Source: Odontesthes bonariensis | Lineage: Eukaryota > Chordata > Actinopteri > Atheriniformes > Atherinopsidae | Length of the DNA stretch: 64,000 nt | NCBI RefSeq assembly: GCF_027942865.1 | Contig: NC_134517.1 | Coordinates: forward strand, 13,308,275-13,372,274 | Direction of reading: 5' to 3' | Shown here: in pieces, positions 1 to 12,290 of the stretch | Layout of the letters: every line of letters starts with the position of its first letter | Position numbering within the stretch: position 1 is the stretch's first letter | Made by a program: the position numbers and the translations under genes | The notes under the pieces: model-generated | Told to the model about the DNA's origin: nothing | What the model saw: only the letters and a program-made list of their open reading frames with translations | Database searches by the model: none

Positions 1-110
1 CCTGTAGTACAATGGAGTGACACTGTGGTACGTTTCCTGCCCTGCCGTGTCCCATATCTCAAAGCGAAGTGTGACGTCACTCAGATGCACCATTCGGGTC
101 AGGTAGGCAC
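1..110 (-). CDS. rab17: rab17 coding exon 2 (partial at window edge)
   Basis: The acceptor CCCCAG precedes base 110. The exon reads 36 full codons with no stop, including [14 protein letters not shown] (G3 motif), and reaches the window edge in an Arg codon. The phase joins correctly to exon 1. Confidence 0.85.
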
Positions 111-2342
111 CTGGGGAAGCACACCAGAGGGGAGGAATTTGTTGGGTCCAGAGAGGGACTACTGGCTGGAACATTTTTATGTAACTTTAGATCAGAACAT
201 ATACACAATTAGGGATGGGAATTGATAAGATTTTTTACGATTCCAATTCCATTTTCGATTCTGCTTAACGATTCGGTTCTTTATCGGTTCCCTTATCGAT
301 TCTCATTTGGAGAAAAAGGACAACAAACTGGTTGATTAGCATCAACTTTGTTTAGTTTAGAAGTAACACGAGTCATGACCTTACAAACCCAACAACAGTG
401 AGATTCACATTGGTTTATCATGGCCTGGGTAATTTAACTCTTCCCTGCTCTGGTGAAAGGAGAAGCTGGAGGTAGAGGTGAACTGGGGGTAGTACCACCA
501 GCCTCTGGCTCTGAGCCAGTCAGGCTCTGTCTCTCATGATTTCATCTAAATGTAATGCCTGAGAAGGCATTCATTTAACCTTAACCGTTACTAATAGCAG
601 GTTTTACAATGAGGCAAATGGCGCTAACATGATAGACAGTGTTTGTTAGTTAGTTAGTGACCTGCAGTGTTAGCCAAGGACATGCTAACGTTGCTAAAGT
701 TGCTGGGTTCAGATTCACCGACGTTAATCATTCATTCATAGTTATTGCATGTTGGTAGTATTTCCTCCCTTTGGTGAAATATTCACTTTGCAAGTTGCCC
801 TGTTGTCGTCTTTTTTAGGGAAGTGTAATCAAACTTTCGAACGTTTGTACCCCTTGGGCGCCATGTTTACTGTTGACTGCTGGCTGCACTGGACTTGCCA
901 CGCAACGTTGCGTGGTGACGTTATTCGCGCCCACTGGAATCGATAAGGGAATCGTTTGCAAAATCGCCAAACGATTCCAAGGAATTGAAACACTGGGAAC
1001 AGGTTCTCAACAACAACCGGTTTTCGAATCCCATCCCTATACACAATGTCCTGTTACATTTCCCTGCTCGGTCTAACTATCATGAACATCATGAAACTGA
1101 TCGATTAATATTTTGTATTTGGTTTTGTTAATGCATACCAGTTTTAAATTTGATGATAGCAACATTTTTATTTTTTTTAAAGTTGTTACAGGCATTAGAA
1201 ATTAACACTATGTAAGCTATTTGGAAGTGACAAGATCAACCACTCCAGTATCGGACTGAAACCAAATTTACAATAAACTCAAATGCACAACTGTATTTTG
1301 ACATAAATATCTTCACTGGTCCGTAATAAATAAGAACAAAATCACAGGGAAACAAATCCAAATCATGAGGCTGGGTAGTACAGAGAAAATCGCTGGAACC
1401 CTCACTGGAAATCAGATAGGACGAAATGGCAACAGATTAATGAAAAGGAGACAATATACACAGAGGATGAAGGATAAGGAAGCACAGTTTAAATAAATAA
1501 GGGCTGGGAAGGTAATCGCACAGGGGGAGACAAGGGTAAGCATCGAATAATGAATACTGGAACACAAGGAACATGATCGTTTCTGGATGTAATATCTACT
1601 TTTGAAAGTGAAATGTCTTCCCAAAACTGCCTGACATACAATTTCCACCGTTTAACAGCTCAGGGCCTCTTTTGTCATAGGTTTAATCCTGGGCCAAATT
1701 GCCTGAATGAGTGAGGGGTCAGGACAACAGGCAGGCCAGTTTGCACTTGTGCTCGTTTACTGCACAGTGAGTGCACTAAAACCTGCTGAATGTTGTTTGG
1801 CAAATTCAGAATTTTAAAAACTGCATACATTTTGGAAAGACATCATTAATTTGCTTTGTAAAATGAAAAAAGTGGAGGAAAGTCAATTTTTTTTACATCT
1901 TTGGAAAACATCTGCTAAGTGTTATTTCCTCATTCCTGTCTGCATGCTAAGCTAAAATCACTGTGTCTGGATCAGAGCTATATTTAGCATAACGACAAAA
2001 CTGAATCAATATTTTTGGTGTTCTTCATAAAATGTACAATGTATGTTAATTGGTAATTCACCCAGATAAATCTTTAAGTGATAAGATATGTTCAGCATTG
2101 TTAAATGTTCCATGTGACATATAATTACTGCAATCAACAGCTCAGTGTGTCATTAACTCACAGCCTACGGTAGGCGATGTACTCTTGAACTGATCCTTGC
2201 TAAATCTCAAAGCCAGACTGGATTTTCCCACACCAGAGCTTCCCAGAAGAACCATCTTAACCCTGAGGGTCTGCACTGGTCTGCTCAAAGAGTCACTACG
2301 GTGCTGAGCTCCTCCTGGAACCCTTACGAGACTTTCCCCCAT
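1..2342 (-). CDS. rab17: Rab17-like small GTPase, 5' portion (2 exons, runs off the left edge)
   Basis: Small Rab-family GTPase; RAB17 in mammals works in epithelial endosome recycling and transcytosis. Coding exon 1 (2162-2342) starts at the ATG at 2342 and holds the P-loop GSSGVGKS (residues 34-41) and the start of the effector loop, [10 protein letters not shown]. Its donor is GT at 2161-2160 (phase 1). Coding exon 2 (1-110) follows a CAG acceptor and carries the guanine-binding motif WDTAGQE. The joined reading PTVGCAYLT matches the RAB17 switch region (PTVGCAFFT in human, from memory) better than other Rabs. The remaining exons lie outside the window. It is divergent from lrrfip1, as I recall for human RAB17 and LRRFIP1, which supports the name. 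An in-frame ATG 29 codons downstream is an alternative start, and upstream non-coding exons are not identified. Confidence 0.85.
111..2161 (-). other. rab17 intron 1
   Basis: Intron between the two visible rab17 exons. The proximal 830 bp is a hAT-type element (210-1039). The rest (1048-2161) is AT-rich with no supported gene; short ORFs there have no recognisable domains. Confidence 0.7.
210..1039. mobile_element. Non-autonomous hAT-like element with 8-bp TSD
   Basis: Starts TAGGGATGGGAATTGAT and ends AATCCCATCCCTA, imperfect terminal inverted repeats. It is flanked by the perfect 8-bp direct repeat TACACAAT at 202-209 and 1040-1047, the hAT TSD length. Motifs around GATTCC and CGATTC recur near both ends. 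No transposase is recognisable. Confidence 0.85.
2162..2342 (-). CDS. rab17: rab17 coding exon 1
   Basis: Starts at ATG (2342-2340). Encodes a 28-residue N-terminal extension, then [19 protein letters not shown] with the G1 P-loop. The exon ends after the first base of a Cys codon, followed by GTGAGT. Confidence 0.85.
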
Positions 2343-3139
2343 GAAAAACCTTTTGTTAACTCCACAATAAGCAGAAAAAACAAAGAGGTCTAATTACAAA
2401 AAGTGCCAGAGGATCTCTTAAGTCCTGATCCCACAGTCCTCGTTCATTAAAGAAGCTACAGCTAAGAAAAACTTTCCTTTGGTGTTAGAGTCTGTGGCTG
2501 TCCCAGCCTTGTCTTGAAAATAAAAGTAAAAGCAAAGTCCAGTCTGAACTTGTAGAGCTATGGGGAAAAAAAGAATCTCACTTCCTCACACACACGTGCA
2601 ACTGAGCCATGAACTAATCAGCCAAATATAAGTTAGCACATCACATGTAACAGGGCACATGTAACATACCCCAGGATGACTCTGGGGTAAAATGAGTGGA
2701 CTTGTTTCTTGGGGAGTGTTTTTGTGTATGCAAATAAATCCAGAAAAGGTTATGGGGAATTCTTTTTTTTTTTTAAAGTTTGGCGTTACCTCTCTGATTA
2801 TGATGCATATGAAGCACTTACTAATCAAAAAATACAGACGGAGAAGTGGTGAGCGCTCCCTTGTTGTGAACACACAGTATATGACAGGTTCTGTGCAAAC
2901 TGCAGCTGTTTTTTTTTTTTACATCCTCTTACATGATGTTGTTTCAACACAGGAGGGCAGCATTGTATATGTTATGTTTGTAATGTATTTTAGCACATCA
3001 ACTTCACCTCTTTTAGGTTTCTATCTGTTGATCATTCCTTGGATATGGCATGGTTTTGTAAAACCAAATAATCCATATCATTTCAGCACAACCTGACGAT
3101 GTTTCAAAGCACCTATGGCTACATCGAGAATCGAAACTA

Positions 3140-3213
3140 AACCCAACTAAACATTTATGGGGTATTTTCATATTTATAAATATGAAAATATCCCATAAAT
3201 GTTTAGTTGGGTT
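3140..3213. repeat. 74-bp near-perfect palindrome
   Basis: Begins AACCCAACTAAACATTTATG and reads back as its own reverse complement to the end. The arms are 37 bp with one mismatched pair (GGGG against GGGA) and no spacer; the centre is TTTATAAA. It probably marks the end of a degenerate DNA transposon. Confidence 0.8.
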
Positions 3214-4049
3214 GAGGTCAGTTGACTTTTTTTTTTTTTTAAATGTCCATGACAGTCACCACTTATTGTTTTCATGTAGTTCTTGCATTGCTTTCGGGTG
3301 TATTTGGGCTCATCATCCTGACATCTTCAGACATTGTTTGAAGAGGATAGTTCTACAGCCTTCTTACAAACGACTTTAGCTCATCAGTCACACTATCACA
3401 ATATTATTTGATCAGCTATGATCTGCTGTATACTAATTGTACAGATATATTTATAACTATTTGGCTGTTAGTTAATTTAGTTGAATATGCCTCCAACGAG
3501 TCGCTCAAAGCCACAGATTTTCTTTAGTTATGGTTATAAATCTGAAAGATGTGTCTTACATTTGACATGTCACTGACAAGTGCTTTGTCCTCAACCGCTC
3601 CCATTGCACATGATGCTCATGAATTCTAAGAATGCATCGTCTCACTTTCTTCAGAAAGAAAGGCATGGCAATTGTTCACGTGCCTCATCAGACTGGCCTT
3701 TGTCATAAAGTTTGAGGGAATTGGTTTTTGACAAGCAGTATAAAGTCAATCGAGGTATACCTCTTTAAGAAACTCTAGCCTGTTTTTAGAGCTCACTGGT
3801 CATCATTAAAAATAGCATAGGGAGTGTGAGAGAGTGCCACTGCCCATGCTGTAGCTGTGGTTTCTGACTGAAACAGAACCCCTGAGCGTGTATGGAGTCC
3901 TCCTGCAGTGGTTGATGGTGAGTTCACAGGCTACGCGGAAATCTAAGACTCGTGAAGGTCCACAACGTACTCGTACAGTACAAACAAAGACTCTAACAAA
4001 CACAAACACACGCACATGGTTTGTTTTGTTTTTACTTCAACAAACTGCC

Positions 4050-4340
4050 AGTGGAGATTAAACTTTCACCAAATGGAAACATTTTTAAATCCAGGTTAAA
4101 AACATTTCTTTTCTCATGTGTCTATGCATGAAATCTGCACGCTATCTTTTAACTTATCTGGACTGTTGCTTGTTTTTGAATTCATTTAAATGATTTTATT
4201 TGATTCTCTTTATATTCTTTTCTGTATTTTAATGCTTCTTCCATTCCCTGATGCAATGCTTTTATTTTATGTAAAGCACTTTGAATTGTTTGTACATGAA
4301 ATGTGCTATATAAATAAATTTGATATGATTTGAATTGAAA
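4050..4340 (+). repeat. Fish non-LTR retrotransposon 3' end (degenerate)
   Basis: Contains GTAAAGCACTTTGAATTG and GAAATGTGCTATATAAATAAA, the hallmark 3' tail of a common teleost LINE/SINE family, preceded by TTTTTAAATCCAGGTTAAAA. Family is from memory; the 5' boundary is approximate. Confidence 0.55.
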
Positions 4341-4592
4341 AGTGTCGTGCAAAAGACCGTCATTTTGGGATATTTTGTATGAATAATAAGATATGAAGCC
4401 TATTATTCTTTAATTAAAACTAAGCCAATCTTAGCTCTTAATAGCAAAAAAGTTCCTTGAGCCTCTTTCTGATGATATATATTATATTCAAACACACACG
4501 CAAGCTCTCGCTTTATTCGCCAGAACATGTTTTTTATGACGAATCAGTTTTGCTCATTGTGAATTGTCCATTGAAAATAACCGTAGGCTATG

Positions 4593-4868
4593 TACGGAAG
4601 AGTATTAGGGCCAGGCATAAGAAAAAATATTTATATTTTGCCTGTCGAGAATAAAGTCGACATGTCGAGAATAAAGTCCACATGTCGAGAATAAAGTCCA
4701 CATGTCGAGATTAAAGTCGACATGTCAAAAATAAAGTAATTAGATGATGGACCAGAGGAGTTGACTTTTTTCGCGAAAATTCAACTTTATTCTCGACATG
4801 TCGACTTTAATCTCGACAGGCAAAATATTATTATTTTTTCTTATGCCTGGCCCTAATACTCTTCCGTA
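4593..4868. mobile_element. 276-bp inverted-repeat element (MITE) with internal 20-bp tandem repeats
   Basis: The ends TACGGAAGAGTATTAGGGCC and its complement form inverted repeats of about 80 bp with few mismatches. A 6-bp direct repeat GCTATG flanks the element (4587-4592 and 4869-4874). The left arm holds about five tandem copies of a 20-bp unit starting TGTCGAGAATAAAGTC; the right arm holds about two. The superfamily is not assigned because a 6-bp duplication fits few common classes. Confidence 0.8.
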
Positions 4869-4924
4869 GCTATGACTTCCATTAATGTAGTATAAATATA
4901 TCCGATATCCCCTGAAGGCCACTC

Positions 4925-5000
4925 ATTTGAGCACAAGCTTTGAAGTCCGCCTGTTTGTGAGTGTGACAGGTTCGAGCCTGGCTTCTGCATTCAATTCCTG
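4925..5000 (+). repeat. tRNA-like relic (possible SINE head)
   Basis: Contains the Pol III B-box-like GGTTCGAGCCTGG downstream of TTGAGCACAAGC, which weakly resembles an A box. It does not fold as a complete tRNA, so it is most likely a SINE remnant. Confidence 0.3.
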
Positions 5001-5139
5001 GGGTCCGAGTCACTCTGCTGTCAGAGCATGTGAGCCCTGTTGTAGGGGAAAAAAAGAGGAAGTTTTAATTGTAGTCTTGCTGTAAATAACGCCTCTTTCT
5101 TTAAAAGTCAGTATTTTGTTTTATTTTCACAAAGTCAGA

Positions 5140-5497
5140 GACGTAGTTTAAGAGCGCGGTATAAAGTTACGGAAGCTGCTTTTGAAAACGCACGAGAAGC
5201 CCGACGCCTTCACAGTTTGAAGTTACATTTCGTCGCCGGCTCGAGCGTCATTACAGAAACACAGGAAGAAGTGTAAAAAACGGATGTATGACAATGACCC
5301 ACGCTGCGAACACAACCGACCGAGGCTCGTGTCGTCTCGTCGCGTTTAACTTGACATTTTAACGACATATGAGAGCCACTACACCGTAAGCTACAGCTCC
5401 AGCTGCCGCTCTGTTTGGATTATTGAACGCGCTGCTGGACCAACAAGTGTGAATTAATCAGCACATCGAGCGGAAAAGGGGGTTTCTGAGAGAGAAC
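5140..5497 (+). promoter_or_regulatory. lrrfip1 proximal promoter / 5' UTR
   Basis: Region immediately upstream of the lrrfip1 ATG with locally raised CpG content (CGTCGCCGGCTCGAGCG, CGTCTCGTCGCG), unlike the AT-rich surroundings. GCGGTATAAAGTTACGG at about 5156 gives a possible TATA element. The transcription start cannot be fixed from sequence alone. Confidence 0.5.
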
Positions 5498-5587
5498 ATG
5501 GGGACTCAGGGAACAGGGCGAAAGAGATCGACCAAGAAGGAGAGGTCGACGGCAGAGGACGATGCCCTAAATCTCATAGCGAGAGAG
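5498..5587 (+). CDS. lrrfip1: lrrfip1 exon 1
   Basis: 30 codons from ATG; encodes [16 protein letters not shown] and the acidic [12 protein letters not shown]. The donor is GTGAGT, phase 0. The start matches the LRRFIP1/LRRFIP2 long-form N-terminus. Confidence 0.93.
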
Positions 5588-8500
5588 GTGAGTTGGTAGG
5601 GGTTCCAAATGCGAAATGAAACCCCTACCTGGGAAGTTTGAAAAGATTGAATCAGTCTTTTTTTGTTTGTTTGTTTTTGTCTTTACAAAAAAGACCGCAT
5701 CTCACAGCTCTGTCACGTTAAGAGCCCCGAAACTTCCATAAACAGAGATTCTTGCTGTAAGGTGTTCGGTGATATTAAGTAAATACCTGTTTATTTTGTC
5801 CAAACTAACTTTATATCTACCAGTTAGCATCTTGTAGAAAGCAGACCGCGATAATAGCCAGTAGGCTGCCATTGTAACAAATTACACTCTTAACTTTTTA
5901 GTGTAATTAAAACCAAACATTTGGCTACTTCATGACACTGAGCCTGTGAAAAGTAACACGCTGACATTTTAAACACTGATCTTTAAAAATCTGTTACAGA
6001 ATGTAGTTGCAGGTAAGATGGACACGATACTTTATTGTCATTATACAAGAATGTAGAACAAAATGATGGATATGGACTATTGATAAAATATCACACATGA
6101 TTAATATTGCACATGAACACAGTCTTGTGTTTTAGGGGTTTTTGAGTTTAGTATGATTGAGGTGTGTTTGTTTCACAAGTTAAGGCTAGAGGAACTTCAC
6201 CATGCCAATCTATCTCTCTTATAAATGACAAGATAAAACATTTAGGAACATATTTAGCTGTCTATCTGTTGGACATGATGTCCCAGCTGGTGTACATCCT
6301 GTTTGGAGGACAGGCCCATTTGGCCGATCCAGCCCTCATCAGGCCAGTCCACCAAACAATGTGGCAAACTTCTCAAAAGTTTCCAATTACTGATATTACG
6401 GTGGTTAGGGTAAATTGATGTTTTATAGTTGGACTGCCTTCTGTGTCATCAGCACTGAAATCACCATATTGAAGTGTGATACACGGCACACTTTCTGTCT
6501 ACAATAGTGCCACAGATGTGTAGATAAGAAATTGATTATCAATAGAAGCACATTGCACTTCTGCTTTGATGTATGTAGTCTGAGCTATCGTCTTCCCTCC
6601 GGTTTAACAGCTGAAGTAGAGTTTTTTTCCTGGAGCCAGATAATGAGCATTGAAACCTGAGCTCAGCCGTTGCACTAATTGTGGTAAGCTTTTGGTGCTT
6701 TCATCAGCAATGAGGAAGTTTAATCTGTGATTAAAAACCCGGATGTTTCAGCAAATTTGCACATCATTTGTCAGTGCCATACTCATGCTGCGCAGTCATT
6801 CTTATTTAGCTGTTTATGAGTGCGGTTTAATACCAAATTCTTCCTCAAAGTTCCTCACTGCTTAGCTAGGGACTATTTACAATGCTGTAGGGTATCTGAT
6901 GCTGCACATTCCTTTAGCTGGTAATCATTTCTGATTATCTGCAGTGACAGGAATGGTACCTGGCTGTGGTTTGTGGTGAGTTTGACCAAACTTGTGCACT
7001 AAAGCTGCAGATAAACCGCATTCAAACAGGAGATTGTTTTCGACTGACACATCCTCATCTGTCTCAAGATGTGGGAAGCCAGAGCTCCAACAGTAAATCC
7101 GTAAAGAGAAAGTCTGTGTCTTTAAGCGGCGGAGCACTAAGAAGCTGGTATGTTAGCCCTGATGAGTTGGCCCATTCTGCAAAGGGTTTTAAAAATAGAC
7201 GCTCCTAAAAGATCAGCTGTTGCTGCACCCTGTTTTAGATAGGGTCCGTTGGTGGGGGATGGGCGTGGAGGAGAATGGATGTGGCTCACCAGCTGGCCAT
7301 CCCACCAGCATGGAACATCAAGTTTGTGCATGAAACTGTTTTGGCACTGTTATATGAGCGCGGGCTCATATTTAAAGTCATTCTGTCATTATGATGTTGC
7401 TGTGCGTTTATCCTCTCCATCAGTTGACTAATTGCTAAACAAATGGGAGGCGACCACACAGCAGGAAAGAATGTCAGAAATGAATACCAGAATTGTAGTT
7501 ATTCTTTTTCCCTACATCTGTCAAACAATTTGTGTTCCACTGTAAATATTCACTTGTACTTCAGCTTGAGGATCTCACACCGTAGTTGACATTCAATACT
7601 CTAATGTGCTAATATTACTGAGATTCCAAGTAGAATTTAAATGAATGTAAACAGTTTAAGCGTTTAATGAGTAGGCAATGGTTTCTCACAGTGCTACAGA
7701 TTGAATGTTGTTCCTCACTTGTAAGTCACGTTGAATAAAAGCATGTATTAATTGACTGAGCAAATAAAAATGGAATATTTGCTATTCGCATGAGATTGTC
7801 AGAGACTGAGAAAGTACATCAATTGAGTTATGATTAAAAAAGTTGTCATGAGAGTCTTGATTTTTGCCACAGCATCGGGTTACATAGCCTTTACAATTCA
7901 CTTCAGCGTGTGAAGCGTGCAGTGGTTGTGTAAAATGTATTATATCTCTATATTTACTGTAGCAGCGGAAAATATCTGTTTTCTACAATTTTAAGCTTAC
8001 TAAACTGTAAGTCAAAAATATATTGTCATCTGATTAGTTAAAATTTGATTGTTGTCAACTTGAGAAAATTATTATTTATTTATTATTTTTTTTTACTTAA
8101 CTCGATGACACTGTGTCCACCATTACTGCAGTTTGTCAGATAAGAAGCTGAACCACCACACAAACCTCTGTAAGTCCTTCAAGGGTTTGGTGTTCAACAA
8201 ATAAGTGGGGGGGGGGGGCAGTTAAGAACATTGATATTTAAGCTGACAGACTAGAGGCTGCAGCTCGTTCATTCATTTACCTCAAATGCTTTGAAAGAAA
8301 CAATTTGGTTCTGTAGCTGATTAGACAGAAACTATGGAAGAGGAAAGTGCTGACAGCACTGTTTTTTATTCATTTAATAACTGGATCTGAATAGGTAATC
8401 GGAAGCCAATTTAGCACACCACTGCTGTTTGGCTGTACATTGATGCAGCTGTTCAGTTCAGACTTGTGCTGGGGTGAAAGTGACAAATATATGCTCCTAG

Positions 8501-8665
8501 GTTTGACCTAATCCGATTGCCATCACAAAATGTGAAAGAAAAGCACCAGAGCAGGAAGTAGAACACGAGTGAAATGAGCTACAGTCAAGCAGTCCAAGAG
8601 TTTGAGTATGACATCATGCTACTCACCTGTTGTAGTGACAAATAGTAGTAAAGGGAGGTCAGATA

Positions 8666-8701
<36 letters not shown>

Positions 8702-11700
8702 ATTAATATTATTAAAATGATCTTTTACATGTACAATAATTTATTTATTTTTTAATTTTAAATGTCACATTTAGGAAGAGTGGAAAGTGCAGTAGGGCTG
8801 GGCGAGTTAACTCGTTATTATCGCGTTAACGCACCGATTATTTAACGCCGATAATTATTTTATCACGCATTAGCGCATTTTAAATTTTTTTTAAAAATTT
8901 TAAATGTTTAAATTGAAAAAAAATTTATTTATTTTTTTTTTAATTGAAGGGGTTTTGTGCCTTTTTAATGGATAGGAAAGTTCAGAGAGACAGGAATCAG
9001 GGGTTAGAGAGAGGGGGAACGACACGCAGCACAGGGCCGTTGAACCGGGGCCAGCTGTAGCGAGGCTTCTACATAAAAACTACATAAAAATGCTGATGTT
9101 AAAAGTGTGTTTGCACAACAAATGTTATGGCACTTACATTTATATGGCAGCACATTTAAAATTAAACTAAATGCTAAAGGCTATACACTACTTTTGAAAG
9201 AATTTTTGGATTTTGCGTACAAATGCGATTAATCGTGATTATCAGGGAAATCATGTGATTAATTAGATTAAAAATTAATCGTTCCCCACCCTGGACTGGT
9301 CTCCAGTTTATCACAGCGCCACATTGAGACAAACAACCATCCATGCTCACACTCACTCCAAGGGTCAATTTAGAGTCGCCAATTAACCTAAAATGCATTG
9401 GGCAGTGGGCATGTTTTTTGGCCGGTGGGAGAAAGCCGGAGTACCCGGAGGGAACCCACTCATGCAAACTCCTCACTGAAAGGCCTCAGCTGGGATTCAA
9501 ACCAGTCACTCTCTTGCTGTGAGGCGAAGGTGCTTACCACCACCCTCACCATGAAGCCCCTAATGTGCTGATTTTCTGCTGCATTTAGACGTCTGACAAA
9601 AGAAACTGAAAATAATATAAATGAGAGAATTTTGGGGGGGGGGAATTGGCCTTATTGATGTCATAGTATCACTTGTGTTTTTTGTAGTTTGGTTAAGTCA
9701 ATATTCTTGATATGGAAAGACGTGTTCTGCCCTGTTGCAAAGCAAACAGAATCAAGGACGTGTCTGTTAAACAGAGTCAACACACACCCACACAGTGCTG
9801 AGAGGAGGTCAAGTGGGGAAAGCTAAAAGCACCTGTCTGGAATTTTGCATGCAGGGGCTCTTAAAATCTAATGTAACAGCTATCAAAGGCAGACTAGCAG
9901 TCCACGTAGCAAACTAAACACATTCAGCATTTATTGGGATATAGGATTCATATATTACACTATTTTCAAATGCAAACTTTATCAAGAATTTATTTATTTT
10001 TTTCCCCATAATGAATAGCAGTGGAATCTGTTGACTTTATTTTTTCCATTAGGAGTTTGAGATCCCTGCATTTTTTGCTCTAGTGTCAACATTTGACTGC
10101 ATTTCGTATCAAGTACTAATTAGCAAATATTGTTCCACTTAACTAAGCTGATGAATATGATAAGCACTATATTTGCTAAATTTTCTTAAGTACAGTTGGA
10201 TCTGTAGACCTCTAATCTTGTTACCAATATCAAACAGATATAAAGAATCATCATCAAAAGGCATTTCTGAACATAGAAAGAGCTTGGAACATCTACATTT
10301 CAAGATGTGAAAGACCGACTGCTGGTAGCCAACAAATTCTTTAGTTTTAAACATTTAGACCTGAGACACATTCTAGTCCTGAAAACTGTGATACATCATG
10401 TTGCCTTAGGCTTAACCCTTTAAATGAAATATCTGTTCATGTTTTCGGACCAATCATCCGGGTTTGGTACTGTGGTATTATAGCTAGTTGATTATAAGGC
10501 TCTGGGGACAAGAGGACAAACTGGGTAAAAAGGATTAGTCAAATACCCACATGCTGTATTTAGAAGTTCAGGATCTCAGTGTGTCTAATTTGATTTGATT
10601 TACTTTGGATATAGCTGTCTGTCAGTTCATCAGCGGAACCTTACATTTGTGTTTGCTATTTAGTAGGTTGTTAAATAGTAGTTTCTGCTTTATAATTTAT
10701 TTCCTTTTTTTTTTTTTTTTTATAAATGTGAATATATATATATATACCTGAGACCTACAGCCTATGATTGTTCTATTTTCCCTTATTTAAAAATTAAGCT
10801 GGGCATTTGTACTATATCTGGGTAATTGAAGTGAATAAATTACTAATATTATACAGTTTGAAAGGACAACAGTGAAAATTAGGCTGACCAATGAAATTGC
10901 ACTGATACAGAGATTCCATGAGCTGTGTGTTGTTGTTGTATATGGATTTATTTTTTTACTTAAGTCATACACCGGTCAATGGGCTGCTTATTTATTTATT
11001 TATTTATTTATTTATTCATTTTCAGCCACAGTAACGGTGTTGCGTGATGAGAGACTTCTGTGGGTGCCGGTACAGCTTGCACAAGCAAGATCAACACACA
11101 AAATAAAGAGAGATATTTAAAAACTTTTTCCTAGCATAACGTAGTGATGTCTAAGGGAAATAGAGTATCTGCCTTTGTTTAAGCCTTTAGTGTGAATGTA
11201 ACTCAAAGATCACACCCAGTTATATGTTGGTGGTGAATATAGATGAGTCTGTTGATGAGATGGCTTAGTACAGTTGTTCAGTTAAACTAAACACATTTTT
11301 ATAAATATTGATTAGTCGTTTAGTACGATCAGCCTTGTCACTTAGGGTCAAGACAAAGACTGAGCCTTCCAGACAGTTTACCACTCACAATATCCTTATA
11401 GGCTATTGCTTTAATAATCCACTTCATGAATGTGGATCACGAACCCACATGCATGCCACATGAACTGTACTTTAAATGATCCATATTTTTAATTTCAAAG
11501 ATCCTGATCCGTCTCTAATGCTTTGTTAGCTCATAGTCCTCCAGCTGTCATAGCTTCCCACTGAGCTTAGATTAAGTATCTGAACGCCTTCTAACATCTC
11601 AATGTATTTGTCTCAGGAGTCATGAAATATACTTAATACGTAAAAAGGGGGACTCCGACTTCCTCCCACACACCCAAAAACATGCATGCTAGGTTAATTG

Positions 11701-12227
11701 GTGACCATTGGTGGTTAAATTGACCAAAGAAGTGAGTGTGATTGTTCAGGGTTGTTTGTCTCTGTGTGGCCCTGTGATGGACTGGTGACTCGTCCAGGAT
11801 GTGCCCTGCCTCTGCCCAATGACCGCTGGGATAGGCTCCAGCCCCACCATGAATCGGTTTTAAGGGGGTATAGAAAATGGATGGATGGATGTTAGTGCAG
11901 GTCAGTGAACGTGACAGATGGGTATCAGAGCTCATAACAAGCCCATTTTATAAATGTATGAATATTTAGAATGTAGAACTGGATACAGTGAGTAATGAAA
12001 TGTTGCAGGCACTAAAACCACGTTTTTTACATCTTGTGGTTAAGCAAGTGTTATATCTAGTTTTACAGGTTCTTTGACATGAGTGGAGGAGAATAAAGGT
12101 GAATTAACAAAGTGCATAATTAAGATTAACAGTTTTATACTTAGTAATTCAAAATTAATGGGCTGTTGTGTGATTCCCATAAATTGTTTTTGCTATTATT
12201 GGATTTCAGCCATCAATGTGGCTATGA

Positions 12228-12290
<63 letters not shown>

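Larger units (their letters stand above)
2343..5497. other. rab17-lrrfip1 intergenic region
   Basis: Divergent intergenic space of about 3.2 kb. It holds a 74-bp palindrome (3140-3213), a LINE-type 3' tail (about 4050-4340), an inverted-repeat element with 20-bp tandem repeats (4593-4868), a tRNA-like B-box relic (about 4925-5000) and the CpG-containing proximal promoter of lrrfip1. No other gene is supported. Confidence 0.6.

Noticed and set aside
4640..4740. Regular 20-bp direct repeats resembling a CRISPR array
   Set aside because: The repeats are contiguous with no unique spacers, lie within an inverted-repeat transposable element and the DNA is vertebrate.
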